From NCBI GenBank assembly GCA_027257055.1, contig JAPVLO010000044.1:5580001-5644000 (forward strand): DNA of 64,000 bases, given 5' to 3'. The notes beneath the pieces are model-generated. The model was not told the origin of the DNA, did not search any database, and was given only the letters and a program-made list of their open reading frames with translations. The position numbers and the translations under genes were made by a program. Every line of letters begins with the position of its first letter. Positions within the stretch are counted from its first letter, which is position 1. The DNA is from Cephalopachus bancanus. Its lineage: Eukaryota > Chordata > Mammalia > Primates > Tarsiidae. This document shows, one piece after another, positions 36,008 through 48,130 of the stretch.

Positions 36008-37254
36008 GGGTTTTCTACATATAAGGTCATATCAGTTGCAAACAGAGACAATTTGACTTCCTCCTTTCCAATTTTATTTCTATCTTTTGCCTAATTGCAC
36101 TGGCTTCCAGTACTATGTTGAATAGAAGTGGTCACAGTAGGCATACTTGTTGTAGATCTTAGAGGAAAGGTTTTCAGTTTTTCTCTATCCATTATGATGT
36201 TAGCTATGGCTTTGTCATATACGGCTTTCATTTTTTTTCAGGTATATTCCTTCTGTACCCAGTTTGTTGAAGGGTTTTAATATAAAGGGATGTTGAAATT
36301 TATCAAATACTTTTTTAGCATCTGTTAAAATTATTACATGGTTTTTGTATTTGGGTCTGTTAATTTGATACATAACATGTATTGATTTACCTATGTTGAA
36401 CCATCCTTATATCCCTGCAATGAATCTCACTTGATCAAGGTGAACTTTTTAATTGGTGTCCTAATATTTTATTGAGTATTTTTGCATCTAACGTTCATTA
36501 GTGATACTGGCCTGCAGTTTTTCTTATTTGTTGTGTCCTTGTCTGATCTTGACATAAAGATAATTCTAATTTAGTAGAATGGGTTTGGAAGAATTTCCTC
36601 TCCTTCCGTTTTCTCAAATAGTTTGAGAAGAATTACTTCTTTAACTATTAGAATTCAACAGTGAACCTATCAAATTTTTGGCTTTTGTTTCATGGGAGAC
36701 TTTTTATTACTGATTCAAACTCATTACTCATTATTGGCCAAGTCAGATTTTCTATTTCTTCATGAGTCAATCATGATAGCTGTATGTATTCGAGAATTCA
36801 TCACTTTCTTCTAGATTTTCCAATGTGTTGGCATATCATTATTCATAATAATTTCTTATGATATTTTGTATTTCTGTAGTAAGAATTGTTATGTCTCCTT
36901 TTTCTTCTCGGATTTTTTTTCCTTCTTTCTTTTTTCTTGGTCTAAATAAAAGTTTATTGATTTTGTTTGTCTTTCCAGAAAGACAATTATTTGTTTCATT
37001 GATCTTTTGCTTTTTGTTTTGTTTTTGTTTTAGTCTTCTGCTCTGATCTTTATGATTTATTTCCTTCTACTATTTTTGGGTTTAGTTAATTCGGGTTTTC
37101 TGGTTTCTTAAGTTAAAACATTAGGTTGTTTATTTGATATCTTTGGGTTTTTTGTTTTTTGCTTTGTTTTGTTTTTGATTTGGCTTTTGTCTTTCAATAT
37201 TATGATTTTGAGTTTCACCCATGTTGCTACATGTAACAGTAGTATGCTCCTTTT

Positions 37255-37770
37255 CATTCAAAATCAAGTGTTTTATTTATTTAATTTTAAATTTTAGATT
37301 CAGGGTGTACACATGCATACTCGTTATATAGACATATTGTATAGTGGTAGGGATTGGGTCTCAGGTTACCCATACCCCAGATAGTGAACATTGTGCCCTG
37401 TAGGTAGTTTCTGAACCCAAAGCTCCTTCCCCTTTCCCACTTATTGGTGTCCCCCGAGTCTGTTATTTCCATTTTTGTGATCATGTACCTCCCACATTTC
37501 AGTGAGAATATGCAGTGTTTTGCTTTCTGTTTCTGAGTCAGTTTACTTTAAGGATGATGACTGCTAGCTCCATTCATGTTGCTGCAAAGATCATGATTTC
37601 ATTTGTTTTTATGATTGCAAAATATTCCATATATACTATGTATTATATACATATATACTATATATTCCATTTATATTATACTTTATTATCCACTGATCAA
37701 TTGATCGGCATTTAGGTTGATTCCACATCTTTGTAATTATGAATTGTGCTGTAGTGAACATGAGGTCTTC
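37255..37770 (-). mobile_element. Younger L1 3' end, 5'-truncated
   Basis: TTCAGGGTGTACACATGCAT near 37302, the CCCATACCCCAGATAGTGAA stretch and TTTCAGTGAGAATATGCAG follow the 3' UTR and final ORF2 of primate L1s. A TATA-rich run lies at 37630-37680. The Alu at 37771 sits at its end. Confidence 0.8.
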
Positions 37771-38070
37771 TTTTTTTTTTTTTTTTTTTTTTGAGTTGGA
37801 GTCTCACTCTGTCGCCCAGAGTGGAGTGCAGTGGCCGCTCCTGGCCACCGCAGCCTTGACCTGCTGGGCTCCAGCGATCCTTCCGCCTCGGCCTTCCAAG
37901 TAGCTGGAACTACAGGCGCACGCTACCACACCCAGCTAATTTTTTCATTTATTGTAGAGATGAGGTCTCACCAAGTTGCCCAGGCAGGTCTCGAGCCCGC
38001 GGGCTCAGGCAATCCACTCACCTCAGCCTCCCAAGGCACAGGATTACAGGCTGAGCCACCGAGCCTAGCT
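37771..38070 (-). mobile_element. Young dimeric Alu with long T-run
   Basis: A T-run at 37771-37792, GAGTTGGAGTCTCACTCTGT, CATTTATTGTAGAGATGAGG linker, and CCACCGAGCCTAGC end. The long uninterrupted tail suggests a recent insertion. Confidence 0.96.
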
Positions 38071-38265
38071 CTATTTTTTTTTAATTGTGGGGTACAATTC
38101 AGGGTTAGGTGTACAAATATTAATTGTGCAGGTACCCTTGTTGATGAAGTGTGCCCCCCTTCCCCAGGCAGTTTCCCATTACTGCCAGTCACACCTCCCC
38201 ACTTCCCATGCCCCCACAGTTTCCCGCTACTGACAATCCTCTTCTTATAGTATTACAATAGTTAT

Positions 38266-41200
38266 TCAAGGTCCACTTATGAGTGAGAACTGATACTTAG
38301 TTCTTTGTTTTGGTGAAAGATCATTCATTATAGACTCTAAGTTCATCGAGATTGCTGCAAAGTTCATGATTTTGTTCTTCTTTATGGCTGTGTAACATTC
38401 CATTTTATATATGTACCACATTTTTTTATCGATTCCTGTTTTGATGGGCAGCATGGTTGGGTCCATGTTCTTGCTATTGGGAGCAATGCTGCGATAAACT
38501 TACAAAGTGACTTGAATTCTTCTGAGTATAATCCCAGTAGGATTGTGGGGTCATATGGAAGGTCGATTTTTAGAACTTTTGGGAATCGCCACACTGTTTT
38601 CCACAAAGGCTGTACTAGTTTACATTCCCACCAACAGTATAGAAGTGTTCCCTTTTCACCACATCCTCTCCAGCATCTGTTATTTTTGTTATTGATAGTG
38701 GCCATTCTGACTGGAGTTAGGTGGTATCTCAGTGTAGTTTTAATTTGCATTTCTTTGATGACTAATGAGACTGAACATTTTTTCATGTATCTGTTGGCTG
38801 CTCATATGCCTTCTTTTGAGAACTGTCTATTCATATATTTTGCCCACTGTGTAATGGGGCTATTTGTTTTTTTTCTTTTCAGCACATATGAGTTCCTTGG
38901 AGAGCCTAGATGTTAGGCCTTTGTTAGATATAGAGTTGGCAAATATTTTTTCCCAGTCTATGGGCTGTCTCCCTGCTCTCTTGATAGGTTCTTTGGCTTT
39001 GCAGAAACTTGTCAGTTTGATAAGGTCCCACTTGTCTATCTTATCTCCTATGGCATGGGCACTTGGGGTTTTGATCAGAAATTGGTTGCCAGTTCCAATT
39101 TCCATGAGAGTGTCTCCTGCATTTTCTAAGGTTCTTATAGTTCGAGGCTTTACGTTTAGGCTTTACATTTAGAGTTGACTTTTGTGTATGGGGATAGGTA
39201 GGGGTCCTGTTTCAATCTTCTGCATGTGGTCAGCCAGTTTTCCCAGCACCATTTACTGAATAGGTTCTCCTCTCCCAGGTGGGTGGTGGAGGCTTTGACG
39301 AAGATGAGTTGGTTAAGAAATTGAGGTTTTGCTTCTGGAATCTCAATTCTATTCTTTTGGTCTATATGCCTGTTCTTGTTTTGATTATTGCAGCTTTATA
39401 ATAAAGCAGTGTGATACCTCCTGCTTTGTTGTTTGTTTTTTTTTTTTTGCTGAGGATTGTTTTGGCTATTCATGGTCATTTATGTTTCCATATGAATTCC
39501 TATTGTTTCTAGGTCTCAGAAGAATGTTGCTGGTAATTTGATGGGTATTGTGTTAAATCCCTGTAGATTGCCTTAGGTAGAATGGACATCTTAACAATTT
39601 TGATTCTTTCAATCCATGAGAATTGAATATTTTCCCCCTTTTTGTAAAGGTCTTTCATGTCTCTGGTTAGAAAGATGCCACATTATGTTTTTGGTTTTTT
39701 TGTTATTGTTGTTGTTTTGTGGCTATTATGAATGGAATTGTGTTTTTTATTTGGGTTTCTGTGTGTTTATTATTGTTATATAGAAATACATTCGTCTTAT
39801 GCAACATTTATTATATACCCTGAGATTTTGCCAAAATCCTTTATTAGTGCAAGGAGGTTTTGACAGATGTTCTTGGGTTTTTGAGGTGTAGAATCATGTT
39901 ATCTGCAAAGAGGGATAACTTGATTTCCTCTTTTCCTATTTGGATACCTCTGATCGTCTTCTTTTCTCTGGTTGCTCTAGCTAGAACTTCCAAAACTATG
40001 TTGAACAGGAGGGGTGAGAGTGGGCATCCTTGTCTTGTTCCAGTTTTCAGGGGAAAGGGTTCCAATTTCTGTCTGTTTGGCAGTATGCTGGCTGTGGGTT
40101 TCTCGTAGATGGGGTTTACTGTTTCGAGGTATGTTCCATCTAGATGTTCGAGGGTTTTTATCAAGAAGGGGTACTGGGTTTTATCAAAAGCTTTTTCTAT
40201 ATCTAATGACATAATCATGTGGGTTTTTTTTTTAACATCTTGTAGTGTATTTAATTACATTTATGGTCTTATGAATGTTGAACCAGCCTTGCAACCTGGG
40301 GATGAAGCCTACTTGGTCGTGTTGGATGATTTTTGATAAGTGTTGTTGAATCTCGTTTGCTAAGATCTTGTTAAGAATTTTAGCATCTATGTTCATTAAG
40401 GATATTGGGCTGTAGTTCTCTTTCTTTGTTGGATCTTTACCTGACTTGGGTATGAATGTGATGTTAGCTTCATAAAATGATTTGGGGAGAGTTTCATCTT
40501 TCTCCATCGCCTGGAATACTTTCAGTAGGATTGGTATCAGTTCCTCCTTGTATGTTTTGTAGAATTCTGCTGGAAAGCCATTTAATCCACAGCTTTTTTT
40601 TTTTTTTGTAGGTAGTTTTCTTATGACATAGTCAATTTCCAGGATTGTTATTGGTCTATTCAGGGTCTCGATTTCTTCTTGTTTCAACCTAGGGATGTTG
40701 TGTGATGTCAGAAAGTCCTCCATTTCCTTTAGGTTTTCAAGTTTGTTTCCATACAAGTGTACACAGTAGTCTCTGATGATCTTTTGTATTTCTTCAGGGT
40801 CAGATGTGACTTCATCTTTTGGATTTCTGATTCTGTTTATTTGGGCTTTTTCTCTCTTTTTCTTGGTCAGTCTAGCTAGGGGACCATAAATCTTGTTTAT
40901 CCTTTTAAAGAACCAGCTTTTTGTTTCATTGATTTTCGTATTATCTTTTTGTCTTCTGTGTCCAGATTTGGGCTTTTATTTTGGTGATCTGGATTCTTCT
41001 GCTGAAATTAGGGTTTTGGTAGTCTTGCTTTTCCAACTTCCTTAGGTGGCTTGTTAGGCTGTTGACTTGTGATCTTTCCATTTTCTGTGTTTTTAGAGAT
41101 ATGGATTCCCCTCTTACTACTGCTTTCATGGCATCCCAGAGGTTTTGGTAAGATATTTCTTCATTTTCATTTGTTTACAGGTATCTTTTAGTCTCTGTTT

Positions 41201-41992
41201 TGATTTCCATGTTGACCCAGGTGTTGCTTAGCATCATGCTGTTCAGTGTCCATGTCTTTGGGATTTGGGGGGATCTTTGTTGGTGTTGATATTTATTTTT
41301 ATTCCACTGTTGTCTAAGAAGGTTCATGGCAGAATTTCAATCTTAGGAAACTTGTTTATGCTTGATTTATGGCCAAGGATGTGGTCCATCTTAGAGTACG
41401 TTCCATGTGGTGATGAGTAGAATATATATTCTATGGTCGTTGGGTGGAGTGTTCTATAGGTATCAATTAAGTCCATTTGGTCAAGAGTCACATTGAGGTT
41501 CTGGATCTCCTTGCTGATTTTTTGTCTTGATGATCTGTGTAGGGTTGTTAGTGGGGTATTAAAGTCCCCAGCTATGATAGTGTTAGAGTCATTATCTTTT
41601 TTAAGTTTGCCTATAAACTGCTTTATGAAAGTTGGTACTCCTATGTTGGGTGCATATATGTTTAGGATGGATATTTCTTGTTGATGGATGAACCTTTTAT
41701 CATTATACAGTGACCTTCTGTATCTTTTTAAATTTTTGATAACTTAAAGAGTATTTTATCTGATATTAAGATCATAGCTCCTGCTTTCTTTTGTATTCCA
41801 TTTGCCTGAAATTTCGCCTCCCATCCTCTTACTTTGAGTCTGTGTGTTCTTTCTAGTAAGATGAGTCTCTTGGAGACAGTATGTTGTTGCCTCATATTTG
41901 ATCCATTTTGCCTTTCTATGTCATTTCAATGGTGCATTTAGTCCCTTCACATTCAGGGTAATTATTGAAATGTGAGAGTTTATCCCTGTCAT
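38266..41992 (-). pseudogene. L1 ORF2 (endonuclease and reverse transcriptase), decayed
   Basis: The start is M-T-G-I-N-S-H-I-S-I-I-T-L-N at 41992. The endonuclease part near 41400 reads H-G-T-Y-S-K-M-D-H-I, with the conserved D-H. The reverse transcriptase is readable at 40756-40232 (fingers, F-I-P-K-S-G-K-D) and 40218-39844. There the active-site box reads F-A-D-N-M, so the second catalytic Asp of F-A-D-D is lost. The C-terminal Cys-rich region is at about 38690-38600 (C-W-R-G-C-G-E-K-G and W-E-C). The last residues end at 38266. Several stops and frameshifts separate the pieces. About 3.73 kb, close to the usual 1,240-1,280 codons. Confidence 0.88.
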
Positions 41993-42049
41993 GAGGTTCT
42001 TATGAGTTGTTGTTGTTCCTGTTTGTTTGTTATCTTTCTTTTGATTTTG

Positions 42050-42981
42050 AGTTGATTCATGTGTGTTTTCAATCTTTTTCCTGCACTCTGGTGAATAACA
42101 TTGTCATTCTTTTTTACCTTTCTTCTGTTTTTTGTAAAGCTGGTCTAGAGGCAGTGTAAGTTCTTAGGGATTGAATGTCTGGGTAAGATTTTAATTCTCC
42201 GTCACTGATGAAACTTTGCTTAGTTGGGTAGGTTATTCTTGGTTGAAATTGTTTATCTTTGAGAACTTTAAAGATTGAGCTCCAAGCTCTCCTAGCCTGA
42301 AGTGTTTCTGTATATAAATCTGCTGCTGTTCTAATTGGTCTTCCCCAGTAGGCAGTCTGAACTTTTTCTCTTCCTGCCTTAGGATATTTTCTTTTATACC
42401 TACTTTGTTTAGGCTTTGTTGTCTTTCAGAAGTTCTCTGAATCTTTTGTGTATGAATGGTTACATCACTGATGAGATATGAGGGAAGTTTTCTTGAATCA
42501 TTTCATGGAATGTTTGTTCCAGGGTGGTCTCTGTCTGTCTTTCTGCCTCAGGAAATCCGATTACTCTTAGGTTCAGCCTCTTGAAATAATCGCTCATCTC
42601 TTGAAGGTTTTGTTCTGTCTTTTTAAGCTTCTTTTCTATGTTTTTGACAGTTTGGGTTAGTTCTATATTTTGGTCCTCAAGCTCTGAGATTATTTCTTCT
42701 GCTTGGCTAATTCTGCTTTCCATGCTTATCAGTTTGTTATTTATTTCATTCACAGTATTCTTTACTGCTGTCATCTCAGTTATCAACTCCTTCATTCTTT
42801 CCACTTGTCTCTCCTCAGTTCTATTTATTCTGTCTATTAATGTCTTGATATCTGGGTTTGTAGTTTAAGGCCAGTCATTCTGGGGACTCCTCGTTGTTTG
42901 TGTTCCAAAGTCTGTTTTGTCAGTGTCTGACCTCCCAGGGGTCTGTGTGAGACCCATATTCTTCTTTTGGTTTTTCTGCAT
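42050..42981 (-). pseudogene. L1 ORF1 RNA-binding protein, decayed
   Basis: It starts at 42981 with M-Q-K-N-Q-K-K-N. An in-frame TAA at 42865-42867 stops it after 38 codons. The same frame then continues as the coiled coil (M-E-R-M-K-E-L-I-T-E-M onward, 42804 down, with heptads such as I-S-Q-A-E-E-I-I-S-E-L) and the start of the RNA-recognition part (R-V-I-G-F-P-E). A second break at 42460 and further frameshifts follow. The C-terminal part is readable in other frames (F-Q-P-R-I-T-Y-P) down to about 42050. Confidence 0.88.
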
Positions 42982-43439
42982 TAGTGTAGGTTTTCCTCAC
43001 GGCCCCCCTCCACCATCCACCACTTTTTTTTTTTCCTTTTCTTTAATTCTGTTGTTCAGGGATGATGGGGTTGCTTTTCCTTCTGTTTGCTCAATCTCCT
43101 ATTCTTCCTTATGTGGGTCCTCTGTCTTTGTTCAGTTCTGAAGCTGGGCTTCAGAAGCTGGGCTGTGGGCTGTACTTTTGTAAATGTCCCTTTGAATGTG
43201 ACCTTCTCTCTAAGTCTCCTTGTCTTACTTATTTTGTGAAAAATTCCTTAGATGACCCGTCAACAGCTGATGGCCTTGGTTCACAATGAAATCAAGGGCA
43301 ATAGTCTTGAGAACATCTGCTGCATCAGTGGCTACTCCCAAATAAGGATTGGCTACCTCCCAAATAAGGATTGTCTACCTCCTTGAGGCATTTTGGGAGA
43401 GATGGGCCAGTGAGCCAAAGGCCTCAAAGATAAGAGGCA

Positions 43440-43760
43440 GCAGGAGACGATATTTAAAAACCATATATCTGATAAGGGGTTAATTTCCGTACTATATTAA
43501 GAAAATTCCTATAAAACAAAAACATGATTGAAAGTAAGCAAGGGAATTAAATGGACATTTCTCCAAAGAAGATATAAAGCAAAGACTTATATGAATATTT
43601 TTAAAGTTCTCAAATCATTAATATCAGGGAAATGCAAATCAAAACCAAAATGGGATATCACCTCATCCGTGTTAGTATGACTATTACCCAAATGATAATG
43701 TAGAACATGTTGATAAGACTGTGAACTAGAACACTTGTACACTGTTGGTGGAGATGTAAG
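43440..43760 (+). mobile_element. Old L1 ORF2 fragment
   Basis: GGACATTTCTCCAAAGAAGA, GGAAATGCAAATCAAAACCA and TACACTGTTGGTGGAGATGT match the ORF2 C-terminal region of old L1s, in the opposite orientation to its neighbours. Confidence 0.85.
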
Positions 43761-43769
43761 ATAGGGTTA

Positions 43770-44150
43770 GGGTTAAGGTTATTGGCCATTTATGTATCTT
43801 TTTTTTTAACATTTTAATTTCTTCTTTTCTAATCTTTGTCTTCAATTTATTTTTCTTGCCTTATTACACTTGTTAGTAGTACAGTATAGAATGGGAGGTG
43901 TGAGACTGATCATTATTGCCTTGTTCCTGATCTTGGGAGTAGCTTTAATTTGTTTATTTATTTTGTATTAGCTGTAGGAATTTTTATAGATGCCCTTTAT
44001 CAGGCTGAGGAATTTCCTTTGTATTCCTACTTTGTTGAGAGTTCTTATCATGAGTGGATATTAACTTTTTCAAATTTTTTTTACATCTAACATGATCATG
44101 ATGTTTTTCTTTTTTAGATGATTCATATGGTGAGTTTGTTTATTTGATTT
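43770..44150 (-). mobile_element. Old L1 ORF2 fragment
   Basis: The complement of the reverse transcriptase region (ACTTTGTTGAGAGTTCTTAT, CATCTAACATGATCATGATG). Old and diverged. The junction with the plus-strand piece holds AGGGTTAGGGTTAAGG. Confidence 0.7.
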
Positions 44151-44154
44151 TCTT

Positions 44155-47100
44155 TTTTTTTATTTAAAGATGTGAGGTACAATTCAGAGTTAGATATACA
44201 AATGTTCATTATGCAGGTGCCCCCTGCCTCTCCCCCGCTGACACTTCCCACTACTGCCAATCCCACAATCACCCCCCACCCTGGAAGTTTCCTACTACTG
44301 CCAATGCTTTTATCATATTAGGATAATTGTTCAATATCCGCTTATAAGTGTCAATATGTGATACTCAGTTCTTTGTTTCTGTGATAAAGCACTCAGTATT
44401 ATAGACTCTACGTCCATTCAAGTTGCTGCGAAGTTCCTAATTTTGTCCTTCTTTACGGCTGTGTAATATTCCATTGTGTATATGTACCACATTTTTTTAA
44501 TCCAGTCCTCTTTCAATGGGCAGAATGGTTGGTTCCATGTTTTTGCTATTGTGAATAATGCTGCAGTAAACATTGTGCATGTGCAAGTATCTTTTTCATA
44601 GAGTGATTTGAATTCCTCTGGGTATATTCCCATAAGAAGGACTGCCAGGTCATATGAAAGGCCGACTTTTCCATCTTTTAGGAATCTCCAAAGAATTTTG
44701 CACAGAGGTTGCAGTAGATTACACTCCCACCAACAGTGTAGAAGTGTTCCCTTTTCCCCTGCAGCCTCTCTAGCATCTGCTGTTTTTTGAGTTATTGATG
44801 ATGGTCATCCTGACTTGAGTTAGGTGATATCTCAGTATTGTTTTAATTTGCCTTTCTTTGATAACTAGTGAGGCTGAGCATTTTTTCATGTACCTGTTGG
44901 CTGCTCGTATGTCTTCTTTTGAGAAATGTCTTTTCATGTCTTTTGCCCACTTTGTAATGGGGCTGTTTGCTTTTTTCTTTTCAACGTGTTTGAGTTCTTT
45001 GTTGATCCTAGATGTTAGGCTTTTGTCAGATACACAGTTGGCAAATATTTTTCCCCATTCTATGGTCTGTTTCCCCACTCTCGATGGTTTCTTTTGCCCT
45101 GCAGAAGCTCGTCAGTTTGTTGAGGTCCCACTTGTCTATCTTATCTCTTATGACATGGGCACTTGGGGTTTTGGTCAGGAATTGGTTGTCAGTTCCAATT
45201 TCCATCAGGGCGTCTACTACATTTTCTAAGGTTCTTATAGTTTGAGGTTTTACGTTTAGGTCTTTGATCTATTTAGTGTTTTTTGTTTATGGTGATAGGT
45301 AGGGGCTTTGTTTTAATCTTCTGTATGTGGTCAGCCAGTTTTCCCAGCAGCATTTACTAAACAGGTTCTGCTCTCCCCAGTGATTAGTGGAGGCTTTGTC
45401 AAAGATGAGTTGGATGTTTCTGCATTTGTTTGTGTCCTCTGCAATTTCTTTCATCAGAGTTTTATAGTTCTCCTTGTAGGGATCTTTTACCTCCTCAGTT
45501 AAATATATTCCTAGGTATTTGAGCTTTTGGCTGCTATTGTAAATGGAATTGAGTTCTTGATTTGATTCTCAGCTTGGTCACTATTAGTATATAGCAGTAC
45601 TGCTGATTTGTGTGTGTTGATTTTGTATCCTACACTTTACTAAATTCATTAACCAGGTCTAGTAGTCTTGTGAAGGAAGTGGGTATCCTTGCCTTGTTCC
45701 AGTTCTCAGGGGGAATATGTTCAACTTTTCTCCATTCAGGATGACATTGGTTGTGGATTTGTAGTGTAGAGTTTTTATTATTTTGAAGAATGTTCCCTTT
45801 GTGCCTGTTTTACTGAGAGTTTTTATTATGAAGTGAGGCTGGATTTTAGCAAATACTTTTTGTGCATCTACTGAAATGATCATATGATTTTTGTTTTTAA
45901 TTTTGCTTATGTAGTCGATAACATTTATTGACTTGCTTATGTTGAACCATCCTTGAATCCCTGAGATAAAACCTTCTTGGTCGTGGTGTATTTTTTTTTT
46001 AATGTGCTGATGAATTAGGTTTGCTAATATTTTGAGATTTTTTTCATGTATATATTCATAAGCAATTTTGGCCTGTAGTTTTCTTTTTTCATGTGTCTTT
46101 TCAGGGCTTTGGTGAATGATAGTGGCCTTGTAGATTGAGTTAGCGAGGATTCCCTCCTCTTCAATGTTGTGGAATACCTTCAGTAAAATTGGTGCAATTT
46201 CTTCTTTGAAGGTCTGGTAGGATTCAGTTGTGAGTTCATCAGGTCCTAGATTTTTTTTTTTTTTTTTGGAAGACTTCTAATTACTTTTTCAATCTTGCTA
46301 CTCATTATGGTCTGATCAGGGTTTCTAGTTCTTCCTGAGTCAAGGTTGGGGGGTTGTATGTTTCTGAGAATTTATCCGTTTCCTCTAGATTGTCAGTTTG
46401 TTTGCATAGAGGTGTTCATAATAGTCTTGGATGATCTTTTGAATTTCCTTCATATCATTTGAAATGTCTCCTTTTTCATTTCTGATGAGCTAATTTCATT
46501 CTTCTCTCGCTTCTTAATCTAGCTCTAGTGGTCTATCAATTTTGTCTATTTTTTCAAAGAACCAAATTTTTTGTTTAGAACCAACTTTTTATTTCATTGA
46601 TCCTTTGTATTTTTTTCAATTTCAATTTCGTTTAGTTCAGATCTTAATAATTTCTTCTGCCAGCTTTGGATGTGGTTGTTCGTATTTTTTCTAGTTCCTT
46701 TCAATCTTAAATCTTAAGCACTATAACTTTTTCCTCTGAGCACAGCTTTGCCTGTGTTTCTGAGGTTATAATAATTTGTTTCATTGTTGTCATTTATTTC
46801 AAGGAATTTTTAAATTTCTGTCTTGATTTTATGTTGATCCAAGGATCATTCAGGAGCAAACTGTTTTAACTTTCATATCTGTATTTGGTTTTACGAGTTC
46901 TTCTTAGAGTTAATTGCTAGTTTTATTCCACTGTGATATGAGTTGGTGCTTGATATGGTTTCGTTTCTTTTTAATGTATTGAGACTTGATTTGTAGTTTT
47001 TCATATAGTCTATTTGGGAGTATGTTCCATGTGCTGATGAGAAAGATGTCTGTCTGTAGTTTGGAGATGGAATGTTCTGTAGATGTCTGTTAGTTCCATT

Positions 47101-47560
47101 TTCTCTAGATCCTGTTTAACTCCAGTTTTTTTTTTTTTTGTTGTTGTTGTCTTTCTGAATTGATGATCTGTCGCTGTAAGTGGAATGATGAAGTCTCTTT
47201 TTTTAGGTCTAGTAGAATTAGTTTTATAAAGAGGTGGGTCTGGTGTTAGGCATATGTATATTTAAAATTGTTATGTCTTCTCATTGGATTGTTTCCGTCA
47301 TTATATAATATCCATCTTTGTATTTTTTTTTTTTTTTTTTTTTTACTGTTGTTAAGGTCTGTTTTATCTGATATGAGAGTGGGTACTCCATTTTTAGTTT
47401 CCATTTGTGTGGAATATTTTTCTCCATATCTTTACTTTGAGTTTATAGTAGTCTTTGTGAATTAAGTGGGTCTTTTGAAGGCAACAGATATTTTGGTTGT
47501 GTTTTTTTATCCATTCTGCTAGCATGAGATCTTTGTCTTTTTTTGATGTAGGGGGTTGTT
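44155..47560 (-). mobile_element. L1 with internal deletion, 3' UTR and ORF2
   Basis: The 3' end is GATGTGAGGTACAATTCAGA at 44170. The ORF2 C-terminus (44633-44418) reads M-W-Y-I-Y-T-M-E-Y-Y-T-A. Reverse transcriptase pieces lie near 45883-45659 (T-G-T-R-Q-G-Y-P). At about 45408 a large part of ORF2 seems to be missing: the text jumps from AAGATGAGTTGGATGTTTCT to the GTTTGTGTCCTCTGCAAT region, so this may be two L1s joined. Frames are decayed throughout. T-runs at 46250-46267 and 47322-47344. Confidence 0.78.
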
Positions 47561-48130
47561 ATTATTATATAAATCCCTCCAAGTACTACTTTTTATATAA
47601 CTCATAGATATAACTCATGGGTTTTGTTATGTTGTGTTTTCGTTTTCTTCTGTTTGGGGAAATGTTTAATTTCACTATTGGCCATTTGTTCTTTAGGAGC
47701 ATATTATTTAATTTCCATGTATGTGTATAGTTTTCCAAGGTCCTCTTGCTATTGATTTATATTTTTATATTGTTGTGGTTGAAAATAATAATTGATACGA
47801 TTGCTATTTTTTAAAAATTTATTAAGACTTGTTTTGTGTTCTAGCCTGTGGCTTATCCTGGAGAATGTTCCATGTGCACTGCTAAGTATGTGTATTCTTC
47901 TGTTGTTCAATGGAATGTTCTAGATATATCGCTTCGGTCTTTTTTGTCTGAAGTGCAGTTCAATGCCAGTATTTCCTTATTAATTTTCTCTTTGATTAAT
48001 CTGTTTGTTGTTAAGTGTGGGTTGTTAAAGTCTCCTGTTCCTATTGTATTGCTGTTTATTTCTCCCTTTGTGGTCATATTCAGTGTTTACTTAATATATT
48101 TAGGTGCTCTGATATTGAGTGCATATACAG
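47560..48130 (-). mobile_element. Old L1 ORF2 fragment
   Basis: TTTCCAAGGTCCTCTTGCTA, GGAGAATGTTCCATGTGCAC and GTTAAAGTCTCCTGTTCCTA are complements of the ORF2 endonuclease-reverse transcriptase region. It is split by the Tigger-like element and resumes at 48790-48960. The 138-codon plus frame at 47848-48264 is its shadow. Confidence 0.8.

Larger units (their letters stand above)
33690..37200 (-). mobile_element. Old L1, 3' UTR and much of ORF2
   Basis: From the 3' UTR end (GATGTTTTGATACATGTATC near 33741) through ORF2 (complements of the reverse transcriptase and endonuclease-side regions, such as CATGTTGCTGC-type phrases and GAACCATCCTTATATCCCTG near 36399) to about 37200. The reading frame is heavily decayed. 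An Alu is inserted at 35720-36007. Confidence 0.85.
38075..43450 (-). mobile_element. Near full-length L1, inactivated
   Basis: In minus orientation this has a 5' UTR (about 43450-42982), ORF1 (from 42981), ORF2 (41992-38266) and a 3' UTR ending in GTGGGGTACAATTCAGGG near 38088. The lengths fit an intact mammalian L1 of about 5.4 kb plus tail. Both frames are broken, so it is not competent. The 5' UTR carries a tandem duplication of CAATCCTTATTTGGGAG(G)TAG (43340-43382), and a shorter AGAAGCTGGGCT(T)C duplication near 43140-43165. Confidence 0.88.

Noticed and set aside
37831..38250. 139-codon plus-strand open frame
   Set aside because: It translates an antisense Alu and then an L1 3' UTR; such Alu frames are common and not genes.
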